Numbered from the stretch's first letter, positions 1 through 10,017 are shown. The stretch: 64,000 bases of DNA from CAVOHU01 sp963843385 (GCA_963843385.1 CAWJJY010000007.1:930001-994000), one strand, 5' to 3'. The notes: a model not told the origin generated them from the sequence alone. Program-made: numbers and translations.

Positions 1-894
1 CCGACGACCATCGCCGGGGGAGTCGTTCTCGATCCACTCCCGCCGAAAACGGGCATTCGCACACCGGCCGGCCTCGCGCGATTCGCGCGGCTCGACACGG
101 ATGACGCACCCCCCGGCGATCTGCGTCGCGGGCAGCGCGCCGTGCTCCTGATGCTCGATGAGGCCGGGCTGACAGGTCTGCCGGTATCGGAACTCGTGAG
201 TCGTGGAGGACTCTCTCCTGCTGAAGGGTCTGCAATGGCCGACACGCTCACGCAGCGGCACGACGCCGTCCGGATCGGAGATTCGCTGTTTGCCGACGCG
301 GCGATCGCGGCGCTGGGCACGGCCGTCAAGTCACTGCTGGGCGCCTATCATCGCGCACAGCCGCTGTCAGACGGCATCCCACGCGAGGAGGTGCGTGAAC
401 GGCTCTGCGGACATGCCGCGGCGGGGGTGTTCGAACGAGTGCTGGCCAACCTGGCCGGTGCGCACGAAATCGCGCTGCGCGATCGTCTCGCGCTCTCGGA
501 TCATCGTGTCGCGCTCTCCGACCAGGATGCGCGGGCGCGGGACCTCACGGCAAAGGCCTTTCTGGATGCAGGGTTCGCGCCCCCGCTTGCCGGAGACGTG
601 GCGGCCTCGATTGGCGTTCCCCGGGAGGCCGCCGAGCGACTCGTTACCTTGCTGGTCCGGCAGAAGATTCTCGTCAAGGTCGAGACGCTGATCTTCCACG
701 CGGAGACACTCGATCGGTTGAAGCGGGACATCGCGGCGATGAAGTCTTCGGCCGGTGCGGGCGGCCTGCGCCTCGATGTCGCCGCATTCAAGGCCCGGTA
801 CGGGATCACGCGAAAGTATGCCATTCCGCTGCTCGAGTACCTGGATCGGGAGCGGGTCACGCGGCGCGTGGGCGAGGTGAGGGTCGTGATCTGA
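1..894 (+). CDS. selB: Selenocysteine-specific elongation factor SelB, C-terminal part (5' end outside window)
   Basis: The reading frame is open from base 1 and ends at TGA 892-894, giving 297 visible residues. It begins with the segment TTIAGGVVLDP, which in SelB closes the EF-Tu-like domain 3. What follows matches the tandem winged-helix region of SelB, which binds the SECIS hairpin in selenoprotein mRNA. SelB delivers Sec-tRNA(Sec) to recoded UGA codons, so the organism probably makes selenoproteins. The GTPase domain is not in the window. No selA, selD or tRNA-Sec is seen here. The downstream neighbour tatA is convergent. Confidence 0.85.
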   Translation, partial: PTTIAGGVVLDPLPPKTGIRTPAGLARFARLDTDDAPPGDLRRGQRAVLLMLDEAGLTGLPVSELVSRGGLSPAEGSAMADTLTQRHDAVRIGDSLFADAAIAALGTAVKSLLGAYHRAQPLSDGIPREEVRERLCGHAAAGVFERVLANLAGAHEIALRDRLALSDHRVALSDQDARARDLTAKAFLDAGFAPPLAGDVAASIGVPREAAERLVTLLVRQKILVKVETLIFHAETLDRLKRDIAAMKSSAGAGGLRLDVAAFKARYGITRKYAIPLLEYLDRERVTRRVGEVRVVI

Positions 895-911
895 TGCGGA
901 GTCAGCAGGCG

Positions 912-1079
912 TCAGGCGCGTCGGTCGTTGGGCTTGTCGGCCGGATCGTCGTTGGCGTCCTTGAAGTTGCGAATCGCCTTGCCGATGCCACGCCCGATTT
1001 CGGGCAGCCGGTTGGCTCCGAACACGAGAATCACGATCGCGAGGATCACGAGCAGTTCCGGTAGGCCTAGTCTTCCCAT
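912..1079 (-). CDS. tatA: Twin-arginine translocase subunit TatA/TatE family
   Basis: A 55-residue protein read from ATG 1079 to TGA 912. It has the TatA plan: short N-terminus, one transmembrane helix (about residues 6-21, LPELLVILAIVILVFG), the FG hinge, then an amphipathic helix (RLPEIGRGIGKAIRNFK) and an acidic tail. TatA oligomerises to pass folded proteins across the inner membrane. No tatC or tatB is adjacent, so it is an orphan copy here. There is no Shine-Dalgarno. A TACAAT box lies six bases before the ATG, which suggests a leaderless transcript. Confidence 0.88.
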   Translation of the reverse strand: MGRLGLPELLVILAIVILVFGANRLPEIGRGIGKAIRNFKDANDDPADKPNDRRA

Positions 1080-1085
1080 CCCAGG

Positions 1086-1091
1086 ATTGTA
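1086..1091 (-). promoter_or_regulatory. -10 box of a probable leaderless tatA promoter
   Basis: On the minus strand the sequence is TACAAT, then six bases (CCTGGG), then the tatA ATG. That spacing places the expected transcription start on the A of the ATG. I see no good -35 hexamer 17-18 bases upstream. The same box-N6-start arrangement recurs at ftsY, the GHMP kinase and the rhodanese gene. Confidence 0.5.
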
Positions 1092-1519
1092 ACATCAAGC
1101 GCCCGACGGATATTCTGGAAAGTCGCGGTGTTGTCAGGGTTCGTTGGAACTGTCCCCGGTCCTCGATTGTTGGAAATGTCCTCTTCTCGTGTGGTCGTCA
1201 ACGCCAGCGAGCAGCCCGCCCGACCCAATGGCGGGGCCCGCGCAGGCGGCCGGCCGCATTCCGAGGCCATGGTAGGCCCTGAAGCGTGGTTCAAGGTCGA
1301 CGGCATCATGGTCGAAGCCGGAGGCGGAGCAAATCCGACGCCCGTGCTCCCTTGATGCCGGCTTCCCATCAAGCGTACAGTTAGCCAGGCTTGGCGACCC
1401 GCGCCACGGCAGTCGATCAGTGACCGGACAGGCGAGGCACAGAGCCTCAGTGGGGCTGGATTGATTCGGCCGGCGAGGCCAAATGGCGCGCGGTGGCGTC
1501 GAATCCATAAGGTGGGGGA
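1092..1519. other. Intergenic stretch, no supported gene
   Basis: About 430 bases between the divergent tatA and the stress-like gene at 1520. Short open frames exist on both strands, but none has a Shine-Dalgarno, a recognisable domain or protein-like composition. A GGTGGGGG run just before 1520 serves as the ribosome binding site of the next gene. Confidence 0.5.
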
Positions 1520-1981
1520 ATGATGGCTGAATTCGAACGTATGCTGTTCACGGTGGGAGTCTTCAAGGACATCGACTGTGCTGAACGTGGCATCGAAGCC
1601 CTCAAGCAGCAGGGATTCACGCCGGAGGAGATGTCGGTGCTGGCCAAGGACACGCCCGAGACGGTGGCCCTGGTTCAGCGCGTGCTGGGAGGAGCGCCGG
1701 CGAAACTCCAGTTGCCGAAGATTGGCCCGGCGGTGGGGAAGGGCAGCCTGCTCGAAGCGCTCCAGGGCGCCGAGGGTGACCTCGCGAAGCTCGGCGTGGC
1801 AGGGGCGATGCGGCGCGTGGGCTTCCAGCCTCATGACGGCCTCATCTACGAGACTCTGACCGAACGCGGAGGCATTTGCGTGGCGATTGGCGGGGCTCCT
1901 CGAGTGGCCGATGCTTTGCAGGTGATGTTCTCGTATGGCGGCGGGAATGCCGCGATCGGGGCCTGGAACGACCGCGTTTGA
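1520..1981 (+). CDS. Small soluble protein resembling YflT/GSP17M-type stress proteins
   Basis: A 153-residue protein with no signal peptide. Its N-terminus (MLFTVGVFKDIDCAERGIEALKQ) looks like the opening beta-alpha unit of the general-stress-protein 17M / YflT-like fold, in which a strand is followed by a helix that scores 'flipping' residues. The C-terminal half is glycine-rich and ends in FSYGGGNAAIGAWNDRV. ATG codons at 1520 and 1523 are both possible; the GGTGGGGG run lies 3-6 bases upstream. Function unknown. The gene stands alone between tatA and tonB. Confidence 0.65.
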   Translation: MMAEFERMLFTVGVFKDIDCAERGIEALKQQGFTPEEMSVLAKDTPETVALVQRVLGGAPAKLQLPKIGPAVGKGSLLEALQGAEGDLAKLGVAGAMRRVGFQPHDGLIYETLTERGGICVAIGGAPRVADALQVMFSYGGGNAAIGAWNDRV

Positions 1982-2161
1982 GGTCAGCCTGGGCGCCCGG
2001 TGCCGTCGCGGGGTGACGCACCGCCGGGTTCGGGGACAGCCACCCGGCAAGGCGGTTGCTCCCCGCAGGCTGGTAAACAGCCGAAGGTGCTCGGCGGTAT
2101 GAAGTATTGGGGAGGCGCGGCGCTCGGTTAGTCCTTGCACCGTGCCGGCGGTGGCGCCACA

Positions 2162-3058
2162 ATGGAATTGAAGAGCCCCAAGCGTATGCCTGATCCAACG
2201 CCCGACACCCAGCTGGCCGCCGCTCCGGTCGGCCACGTTTCGGTGCATCTGGAAGAGATGCATCCGCGTGAAGTCCGCTTCTCGTTCGAAACCCAAGGCC
2301 CGCGGATGTCCCGCGCCTTCAGCGTCTCGTTCGTCGTCCACTGCGTGCTCGTGGCCACCGCGCTCTACGTGGCGCTGGCAGGGCCGGCCATCATCGATGC
2401 GACCAAGGCACCGGACCCGATTCCGCAGGTCACCTGGCTTGCGACGCCCGGCCCGGGTGGCGGCGGTGGCGGCGGCGGCAACAAGTCGCCCGAACCCCCG
2501 CGCAAGACGGAACTGCGTCCGGCCAAACCGCCCGACATCCAGCCGTTCAAGCCACCCGAGGACATTCCCGCGCCAGAGCTGACCATCCCCTTGAGGCAGG
2601 TCCTGACGACCGAGTTGATTCAGCCCGGCACGTTGGACGGTGGAATCACGACTTCGCAGGGTACCGGCAGCGGCGGCGGCGGCGGAACCGGCACGGGCAC
2701 CGGCGTCGGGCCCGGTTCGGGTTCAGGTGTCGGTCCGGGATGGGGCGGCGGGTTTGGCGGCGGAGCGTACCGGCCCGGCTCGGGCATCGATTTGCCTCGC
2801 CTCATTCACGACGAGAAGCCTCAGTACACGGCTGACGCGATGCGGGCGAAGATCCAGGGCACGGTGGTCCTCGAGTGTGTCGTGAACCCTGACGGCACCG
2901 TCGGCGACGTCACGGTCGTGAAGTCGCTCGATGCGACGTTCGGTCTCGATCAGGAGGCCGTCAAGGCTGCCCGCAAATGGCGCTTTGTGCCAGGCCGTCG
3001 GCTCGGCCAGCCCGTTCCGGTGCTGGTCACCCTCGAACTCACCTTTACCCTCAGATAG
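2162..3058 (+). CDS. TonB-family energy transducer
   Basis: A 298-residue protein from ATG 2162; an in-frame TTG at 2135 is less likely. A cytoplasmic N-terminus is followed by one transmembrane helix (about 53-74). A linker rich in Gly and Pro comes next, including two long glycine tracts. The C-terminal TonB domain occupies about 215-298 (YTADAMRAKIQGTVVLECVV, then AARKWRFVPG). TonB proteins carry proton-motive energy from ExbB/ExbD to outer-membrane receptors. No exbBD is next to it. The glycine-rich linker is unusual, since TonB linkers are normally Pro/Lys/Glu-rich. Confidence 0.85.
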   Translation: MELKSPKRMPDPTPDTQLAAAPVGHVSVHLEEMHPREVRFSFETQGPRMSRAFSVSFVVHCVLVATALYVALAGPAIIDATKAPDPIPQVTWLATPGPGGGGGGGGNKSPEPPRKTELRPAKPPDIQPFKPPEDIPAPELTIPLRQVLTTELIQPGTLDGGITTSQGTGSGGGGGTGTGTGVGPGSGSGVGPGWGGGFGGGAYRPGSGIDLPRLIHDEKPQYTADAMRAKIQGTVVLECVVNPDGTVGDVTVVKSLDATFGLDQEAVKAARKWRFVPGRRLGQPVPVLVTLELTFTLR

Positions 3059-3115
3059 CCGGCGGGGCGTGCCCGACGCGTGGTCCGCGCCGCGGCTTCG
3101 TCGCGAGTCCGCCAC

Positions 3116-3901
3116 TCAAGGCAGCCGCCAAGCGGACTTGAGACGCTCGTACTCGGGACGCGGCAGTTGCACCAGCAGCGGTGTCCTCGCCGGATCGAGC
3201 CACGCGATGACGGCGACAAGATTCGATTCCGCCATCGCGGTACAACCGGCGGTTCCCCTGGACGGGCCGGACCAGATATGCAGGAAGATGCACGATCCGC
3301 CCGCCGGCTGGATCGTGCCTGTGTTGTGTTCCACCACGACTCCCCACTTGTAGAGCGGCTGCTCCCACATCCGCTCCGAGCTCTTCCAGTCGCCGCCGCT
3401 CGCCTGTGCTCTGACGACGAGGCGGTTGTACTGTGCCGAGGCGGCATCATCGACGCACTCGATCTGGTCCCCGAGGTAGCGGTAGGGGAGTCGCCACGAG
3501 GCGGGCCGCTCGGTCGCCAACCCGAAGGCGACACCCAGCCGGTACGCACCCGCGGGCGCCTTTCCGTCGCCTTCCATCTTGTCCGGCCCACCCGCTGAGC
3601 CGACTCGCACGCCGCGCCCCCACGCAAGGCCGGCGCGGCCGACGACGACCGGGAGGCTGGACCCGATCTCGCTCCACGCCGAGGAAGACGCCTTCCGCTC
3701 GAATCGGCGCATCGTGCCGTCGACCGCCTGCCACGAGTCCGTGACGACGAGCAGCAGCTGTCGCGATCCGTCGAATGCGGGATCGGGTGACTGCGGGCTC
3801 CTCGCGGGCGCCTGTCCGCTTGCCGCGACCGAGATGGCCAGCGCAAGCGCCACGCCGATGCCTGCGAGAATTCGGCCGACTCTGCCGATGTCGATGCTCA
3901 A
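3116..3901 (-). CDS. L,D-transpeptidase family protein (YkuD fold), secreted
   Basis: 261 residues, with an N-terminal signal/anchor helix (about 8-27). The catalytic region carries GKAPAGAYRLG and WGVVVEHN, then HIWSGPSRGTAGCTAM, where the Cys is the expected nucleophile and the His a partner. YkuD enzymes make 3-3 cross-links in peptidoglycan or attach proteins to it. The start appears to be TTG 3901, with GAGGA upstream. The gene converges with tonB. The exact substrate cannot be told from sequence. Confidence 0.8.
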   Translation of the reverse strand: MSIDIGRVGRILAGIGVALALAISVAASGQAPARSPQSPDPAFDGSRQLLLVVTDSWQAVDGTMRRFERKASSSAWSEIGSSLPVVVGRAGLAWGRGVRVGSAGGPDKMEGDGKAPAGAYRLGVAFGLATERPASWRLPYRYLGDQIECVDDAASAQYNRLVVRAQASGGDWKSSERMWEQPLYKWGVVVEHNTGTIQPAGGSCIFLHIWSGPSRGTAGCTAMAESNLVAVIAWLDPARTPLLVQLPRPEYERLKSAWRLP

Positions 3902-4292
3902 GGGTCGATCCTCATCGATCGGGCGATGTTGTTGACAGGCGAACGCTTCTCGCCGAGCACTGCGGCCCGTCGCTCAGGATACCGCGAACTGCGGCATTGC
4001 GCGCGACCCCGCCCCCCGCGCCCCGTGGGCCCGTCGCGCATGCCCGTCCCGCTGCGGTGGAGATGACGCACCTGGATGAGGCGCGCCGATGAATCTCGAT
4101 TCCGGAATCGCCCAGGCACGGTGGCCGAAAAGGTTCGCGTCTTCCGTACAGCCGAAAGGCCCGGCAGGCATGTCGCCTGACCGGGCCTTTCGTGATACCG
4201 CGTATCTGCCTGGCGATGGGCGCGTCGTCTCTGCTGACGAGCCGCTGGTCCGTGCAGACCAGCGCCTAGCCCCGAGCCCCAGGCCCCGAGCC
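3902..4292. other. Intergenic stretch between the transpeptidase gene and groEL
   Basis: About 390 bases with no convincing gene. It holds a strong hairpin (4153-4192) and a G/C-rich repeat abutting the groEL stop (4266-4295), both listed separately. Confidence 0.5.
4153..4192 (-). terminator. Hairpin terminator downstream of groEL
   Basis: Perfect 12-base arms CGAAAGGCCCGG (4153-4164) and CCGGGCCTTTCG (4181-4192), with further pairing inside the loop (CAGG/CCTG). The stem is GC-rich and ends in CCTTT on either strand, so it could work in both directions. It lies about 100 bases past the groEL stop. No longer T-run follows. Confidence 0.6.

Positions 4293-4295
<3 letters not shown>
4266..4295 (-). 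repeat. G-rich repeat starting at the groEL stop codon
   Basis: Read on the groEL strand, the TAG stop runs straight into GGGCTCGGGG, CCTGGGGCTCGGGG and CTAGG. These runs of three or four G with three-base loops could form a G-quadruplex in the mRNA 3' end. Related tracts start at the TAG stops of frr (54576) and pfkA (51181). Confidence 0.55.
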
Positions 4296-5921
<1,626 letters not shown>

Positions 5922-6009
5922 GTCCTTGTACTCCTTCTACTCCCGGCGCAATGCGGCGCGTTCACGAGTGGCCAGTCATCGCCGAAGAGCGATTCAATCG
6001 ATCGGATGC

Positions 6010-6300
6010 CTACTTCTCGATCACGCCGAGAACCTCGTCCTCGCGCATGATCAAGAACTCCTCGCCCTCCAGCTTGATTTCCTGGCCGGAGTACTTTCCG
6101 AACAGGATCGTGTCGCCTTCCTTCACATCGAGCGCGATGCGCTTGCCCTTGTCGTCGAGCTTGCCGGCGCCGACCGCGGCGACCTTCCCCTGCTGGGGCT
6201 TTTCCTTCGCGGTGTCGGGGATGATGATGCCGCCAACGACCTGTTCACCTTCCTCGATGCGCTTGACGACGATTCGATCGTGCAGTGGTCTGACTTTCAT
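6010..6300 (-). CDS. groES: Co-chaperonin GroES (Hsp10)
   Basis: 96 residues from ATG 6300. It opens MKVRPLHDRIVVKRIEEGEQ, contains the mobile-loop segment VVGGIIIPDTAKEKPQQG, and ends EFLIMREDEVLGVIEK, the usual GroES layout. The open frame extends upstream, but only the ATG at 6300 gives a normal N-terminus. First gene of the groESL operon; groEL follows after 88 bases. Confidence 0.97.
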   Translation of the reverse strand: MKVRPLHDRIVVKRIEEGEQVVGGIIIPDTAKEKPQQGKVAAVGAGKLDDKGKRIALDVKEGDTILFGKYSGQEIKLEGEEFLIMREDEVLGVIEK

Positions 6301-6436
6301 CGTGGTACTGCTCCAATGAGAGAAGCGATGGAACGTAACGGCCTGACTCACCAGGGGAACGCCCCGAGGCGAGGGCCAGGAGACGAGACGGCGACGGTGC
6401 GCCGGGGCGCGCGCTGGCACTCACCAGGAGGCTGCG

Positions 6437-6463
6437 CTAGCACTCGTCACTACCGACTGCCAA
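6437..6463 (-). promoter_or_regulatory. CIRCE operator (HrcA site) of groESL
   Basis: The plus strand reads CTAGCACTC, nine bases, then GACTGCCAA. The CIRCE consensus is TTAGCACTC-N9-GAGTGCTAA, so the left arm matches 8 of 9 and the right arm 7 of 9, with the exact N9 spacing. It lies directly downstream of the -10 box, where HrcA would block transcription. No hrcA gene is in the window. Confidence 0.75.
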
Positions 6464-6492
6464 GTATGGAACGGCCCCGTCCGGCCTGTCAA
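6463..6492 (-). promoter_or_regulatory. Sigma-70 promoter of groESL
   Basis: On the minus strand: TTGACA (6492-6487), an 18-base spacer, then CATACT (6468-6463). The CIRCE site begins at the end of the -10. This gives a leader of roughly 155 bases to the groES ATG. Confidence 0.75.
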
Positions 6493-6563
6493 GGCTCGCC
6501 GCCGCAGGTTTCCGGTGCAGAGCGTGGACCAGGGAGTTGGCAGGTGAGGCAACGCCCTGGCCC

Positions 6564-6591
6564 GGATTATTCGCGAAGGTCCGAATAGTCC
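6564..6591. promoter_or_regulatory. Imperfect inverted repeat between the Fis-like gene and the groES promoter
   Basis: Arms GGATTATTCG (6564-6573) and CGAATAGTCC (6582-6591) pair with one mismatch around an 8-base spacer. It lies 20 bases after the stop of the Fis-like gene and about 70 bases upstream of the groES -35. It could be the terminator of that gene, though there is no T-run, or an operator. Confidence 0.4.
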
Positions 6592-6610
6592 GCCTGTGGA
6601 GGAGTGCGGG

Positions 6611-6895
6611 CTAGCCCCGTCGCTTGAGCCGGTACGCCGCGATCTTGCGGGTCAGGGTGTTGCGGTGGATGCCGAGGAGGGCCGAGGCGCGGGAGAGGTT
6701 CCCGCCGGCCCGCAGGAGGGCCTTCGCGATGTATTTCCGCTCGAATTCCCGTTGGGCTTCCTCGTAGAGAATGCCCTTGTCCACCATTTCGCCGACCAGT
6801 TGTTCGAGCCGTTCGTGCACGGTCGCCCCCGGGGCGCGTTTCTGGCGCCCGTTCGAATTACTCCAGTTCCCGCCCCGTGAGCCGGCGAAAGGCAT
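6611..6895 (-). CDS. Small Fis-type helix-turn-helix regulator
   Basis: Up to 94 residues. The C-terminal half is a Fis-type DNA-binding domain: YIAKALLRAGGNLSRASALL then GIHRNTLTRKIAAYRLKRRG, as at the end of NtrC-like activators and in Fis. It has no AAA+ or receiver domain. The start is uncertain: ATG 6895 overlaps purC by 38 bases, while GTG 6820 (69 residues, after a GGGGGCG run) avoids the overlap. It is downstream of purC on the same strand and probably co-transcribed. Target genes are unknown. Confidence 0.75.
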   Translation of the reverse strand: MPFAGSRGGNWSNSNGRQKRAPGATVHERLEQLVGEMVDKGILYEEAQREFERKYIAKALLRAGGNLSRASALLGIHRNTLTRKIAAYRLKRRG

Positions 6896-7763
6896 CGACG
6901 TACTTGTCCCGCGTGCGCTCGACGACCTCGACAGGCAGCGACGGCGCCGGCGGCTGCTTGTTCCAGCCGATGGCCTCCAGGTAGTCGCGCACGAATTGCT
7001 TGTCGAAGCTCGCCTGGGGGCCGCCCGGTTTGTAGCGATCCATCGGCCAGAACCGGGACGAGTCGGGAGTGAGCACCTCGTCGATCAGCAGCAGCGTCGG
7101 GCGCCCGCCCGGATCTCCGGCAAGGCCGAACTCGAACTTGGTGTCTGCGACGATGATGCCCTTCGATTCGGCGTGGGCCAGGCCGCGGGCATAGATGCGC
7201 AGCGAGTACTCGCGCACCTGCGCCAGCACGTCGGCGCCGACCAGCCGCTCCGCCTGCGCCTCGGTGAGGTTCTCGTCGTGCCCGGACTCAGCCTTGGACG
7301 ACGGCGTGAAGATCGGCTGCGGCAGCCGGTCCGACTGCCTGAGGCCGCGCGGCAGGGCCAGCCCGCAAATCTCCCCGGTTCGCTGGTAGTCCTTCCATCC
7401 CGAGCCGGACAGGTAGCCGCGAACCACGCACTCGAGCGGCAGCGGGATGGTCCGGCGCACCAGCATCGATCGTCCGCGGAGCAGACCGGCATGACGGCGC
7501 GCGGGTTCGGGATATCGATCGGGGTCGGTGCTGATGACGTGGTGCGGGACGATATCGGCCATCATCCCGAACCAGAAGGCGGACAACTGGTTGAGGACTG
7601 CGCCCTTGTCGGGAATGCCCGAGCCCAGGATGTAGTCGAACGCCGAGATGCGATCGGTCGCGATGACCAGCAGGGCGTCGCCCACTTCGTAGAGGTCTCG
7701 GACCTTGCCGGTCCGGTGCGGCGTGAGTCCCGGCAGCGATGTCGCGATGAGTGGTTCGCCCAT
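6858..7763 (-). CDS. purC: Phosphoribosylaminoimidazole-succinocarboxamide synthase (SAICAR synthetase)
   Basis: 301 residues from ATG 7763; an in-frame TTG 33 bases upstream is less likely. Family motifs are present: GKVRDLYEVGDALLVIATDR near the N-terminus, ECVVRGYLSGSGWKDY, SKAESGHDENLT, and DTKFEFGLAGD followed by LIDEVLTPDSSRFWP. It joins CAIR and aspartate in purine synthesis. The length fits the longer, yeast-like form. No other pur gene is adjacent. Confidence 0.96.
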   Translation of the reverse strand: MGEPLIATSLPGLTPHRTGKVRDLYEVGDALLVIATDRISAFDYILGSGIPDKGAVLNQLSAFWFGMMADIVPHHVISTDPDRYPEPARRHAGLLRGRSMLVRRTIPLPLECVVRGYLSGSGWKDYQRTGEICGLALPRGLRQSDRLPQPIFTPSSKAESGHDENLTEAQAERLVGADVLAQVREYSLRIYARGLAHAESKGIIVADTKFEFGLAGDPGGRPTLLLIDEVLTPDSSRFWPMDRYKPGGPQASFDKQFVRDYLEAIGWNKQPPAPSLPVEVVERTRDKYVDAFRRLTGRELE

Positions 7764-7984
7764 GGCAGGACGGATCGTTTGCCGAAGCGGCTCCAAAGGA
7801 TGCCCATGTTACCGGCCGCGCGGAGGCCAACGCAAGCGCGGTCTGCCGGGCGGGCGCAACATAGACCTCCACGGGCCGATGTAGTAGAGTTCCAACGGTT
7901 TGGCCACCAGCACGGCAGTCGGGCCGCAGCCTGTCCCGAGGTCCCTCTTTTCGAGTGGCGCTGCCGCGATGGGCCTTGATCAGC

Positions 7985-9013
7985 ATGCGGACTCACCTCC
8001 GAACTGTATTCGTTGTTGCCCTGGCACTGGGTTTGCTGGCGTGGTTCCTCCGAGGCGCGGACCTGGCCGGCGTGTCGCGTGAGATCCAGGGCGGACGGGT
8101 CGCGTTTCTGATCCTCGCGCTCTGCGCGACGATGTCCACCTACTTCATCAGAACACTCCGGTGGCTGTACCTGCTGCGGCCGCTGGGGCGGCCGCGTTTC
8201 GGCGTCGCACTCCGGGCGACGCTGATCGGATTCGGCGCGTTGACGCTGCTGCCGGCGCGGGCCGGTGAGGTGATCCGGCCGTACCTGCTGGCGCGGCACG
8301 AAGGCATGAGCACCACGGCGGTGTTCGCCACCATCATCGTCGAACGCCTGCTCGACATGCTGACGGTGCTCATCCTGTTCGCGCTGTTCCTCCTCATGTT
8401 CGATCCGGGGATCGCGTCGCTCGATCCGGCCGTGTACCGCGCGCTCAAGATCGGTGGGATCTCGGTTGGGGCCGGCGCGGTGGCGATCCTGGTCGTGCTC
8501 TTCTTCCTGGCGGGAGATCCCGGGCGCCTCGCAGGGCTGGCCAGACGTGCCGATCGGTTCCTGCCGGCGCGCATCGCCCACGGCGTCGCGCGCCTGGTTG
8601 AACTGTTCTCCGAAGGACTGGCGATCGTCCGGCAGCCCAAACGGCTGGCGCTCGCGCTGGTGTTCTCGTTCCCGCTCTGGCTGTCGATTTCGATCCCGAT
8701 CTGGGCGACCACCCATGCGTTTCACATCGACATGCCGTACACGGGGTCGTACCTGCTGATGACGCTGCTGGTGGTCGGCGTGGCCGTGCCGACCCCCGGC
8801 GCCGTGGGCGGGTTCCATGAGATGTACCGCATCGGGGTCACGACGTTCTACGGCGTGGCGAACGATCGCGCGGTCGGCGCGGCGATCGTGCTGCACGCGA
8901 TCTCGTTCATGCCGGTTGCGATCACGGCCGTCGCGCTGATGGCCCACGAAGGCCTCAATTTCACCGGGATTCGGCGCATGGCGGACCCCGCCGCCGGGGG
9001 ACAGGCGCCATGA
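7985..9013 (+). CDS. Integral membrane protein, lysylphosphatidylglycerol synthase TM / flippase-like (UPF0104) family
   Basis: 342 residues from ATG 7985, with GTG 7955 as an alternative. About eight hydrophobic helices run through the sequence. Family motifs are LLPARAGEVIRPYLLARHEG and VPTPGAVGGFHEMYR. Relatives are the membrane half of MprF (aminoacyl-phospholipid flippase) and lipid-linked glycan translocases, so lipid transport across the inner membrane is the likely role. The substrate cannot be told. It overlaps nrdR by four bases (ATGA), so the two are translationally coupled. Confidence 0.8.
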   Translation: MRTHLRTVFVVALALGLLAWFLRGADLAGVSREIQGGRVAFLILALCATMSTYFIRTLRWLYLLRPLGRPRFGVALRATLIGFGALTLLPARAGEVIRPYLLARHEGMSTTAVFATIIVERLLDMLTVLILFALFLLMFDPGIASLDPAVYRALKIGGISVGAGAVAILVVLFFLAGDPGRLAGLARRADRFLPARIAHGVARLVELFSEGLAIVRQPKRLALALVFSFPLWLSISIPIWATTHAFHIDMPYTGSYLLMTLLVVGVAVPTPGAVGGFHEMYRIGVTTFYGVANDRAVGAAIVLHAISFMPVAITAVALMAHEGLNFTGIRRMADPAAGGQAP

Positions 9014-9468
9014 AATGCCCGTACTGCGGACACATGGGCGACAAGGTCGTCGATTCGCGCGAGAGCAAGGAAGGCGACGTCATCCGGCGCCGCCGCGAGT
9101 GCCTCGAGTGCGAGCGCCGCTTCACGAGCTATGAGCGGATCGACGAGATCCCCTACATGGTGATCAAGAAGGACGGGCGCCGCGAGCGGTTCGAACGGCA
9201 GAAACTCGTCGCCGGCCTGCTGAAGGCGTGCGAGAAGCGCCCGGTGACCGTCTCGGCGCTCGAAGCCATCGCCGACCGCGTGGAGGAAGCGCTGCAGAAC
9301 AGGCCCGAGCGCGAGATCGCGACGGCGGAGATCGGCTCGTTCGTGATGCAGGAACTCAAGCGCCTCGACAAGGTCGCCTACGTGCGCTTCGCATCGGTCT
9401 ATCGGGACTTCCGGGACATCGGGGAGTTCATGACCGAGTTGAAGGACCTGATCAGCGCCAAGGAATGA
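9010..9468 (+). CDS. nrdR: Transcriptional repressor NrdR
   Basis: 152 residues. An N-terminal zinc ribbon (CPYC at 3-6, CLEC at 31-34) is followed by an ATP-cone domain (about 49-139, VIKKDGRRERFERQKLVAGL). NrdR senses dATP/ATP and represses ribonucleotide reductase genes at NrdR boxes. No nrd gene is in the window. Its start overlaps the membrane-protein gene upstream, and its stop overlaps the next start (ATGA). Confidence 0.96.
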   Translation: MKCPYCGHMGDKVVDSRESKEGDVIRRRRECLECERRFTSYERIDEIPYMVIKKDGRRERFERQKLVAGLLKACEKRPVTVSALEAIADRVEEALQNRPEREIATAEIGSFVMQELKRLDKVAYVRFASVYRDFRDIGEFMTELKDLISAKE

Positions 9469-9998
9469 CTGCGACCCGGCTTCTGTCCCTCGTCCTTGCC
9501 TTCACGCTCGTCGACCTGAGCGCACCGGACGGGATCCAGGTTTCCACGCTCATTCGGGACGGCCGGGTCCTCGTGTCGTTTGCCCTCGCCGAGCAGGCGA
9601 TGACGGATGCGGAATCGACCATCCAGGCGGGCCTGCCGACGACCTTCACCTACGATGTCGAGCTCAAGCACTCGGTCAGCCTGTGGTTCGACCGCTCGCT
9701 CGGCAGCGCCAGCGTCACCGCGACCGACCAGTACGACACGTTGACCGGCCGGCACCACCTGTCGCGCAGCGTCGACGGCCGCCTCGAGGACAGCCGGGTC
9801 ACCGACGACAGGGCCGAGGTGCGCCGCTACGTGACCGAGTTCGATCGCCTGCCCCTGTTCAGCACATCGGATCTCGAGCCGAACACAGAGTATTACGTCC
9901 AGGTGCGGGCCCATACGAGACCGAGGGTCACCTGGTTTTTCTGGCCGTGGGATCGGGGCCTCGCCTCGGGCCGCGCCCAGTTCACGTTCATCCCATGA
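9465..9998 (+). CDS. DUF4390 domain protein, exported
   Basis: 177 residues from ATG 9465, overlapping nrdR by four bases. An N-terminal signal-like segment (about 1-18) is followed by a beta-rich domain with YDVELKHSVSLWFDRSLGS and EYYVQVRAHTRPRVTWFFWP. This is the DUF4390 family, often found just before an NtrY-like kinase. It probably sits in the periplasm and may take part in sensing for NtrY; that role is inference from position. Confidence 0.75.
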   Translation: MTATRLLSLVLAFTLVDLSAPDGIQVSTLIRDGRVLVSFALAEQAMTDAESTIQAGLPTTFTYDVELKHSVSLWFDRSLGSASVTATDQYDTLTGRHHLSRSVDGRLEDSRVTDDRAEVRRYVTEFDRLPLFSTSDLEPNTEYYVQVRAHTRPRVTWFFWPWDRGLASGRAQFTFIP

Positions 9999-10017
9999 CC
10001 GGGTGCCACGGGTCGCC

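Noticed and set aside
1067..2341. 424-codon minus-strand open frame
   Set aside because: Covers the tatA start, the stress-like gene and tonB in antisense; no domain or start signal.
6414..6446. Two GCACTC half sites in direct orientation as CIRCE
   Set aside because: CIRCE needs an inverted pair; the better match is 6437-6463.
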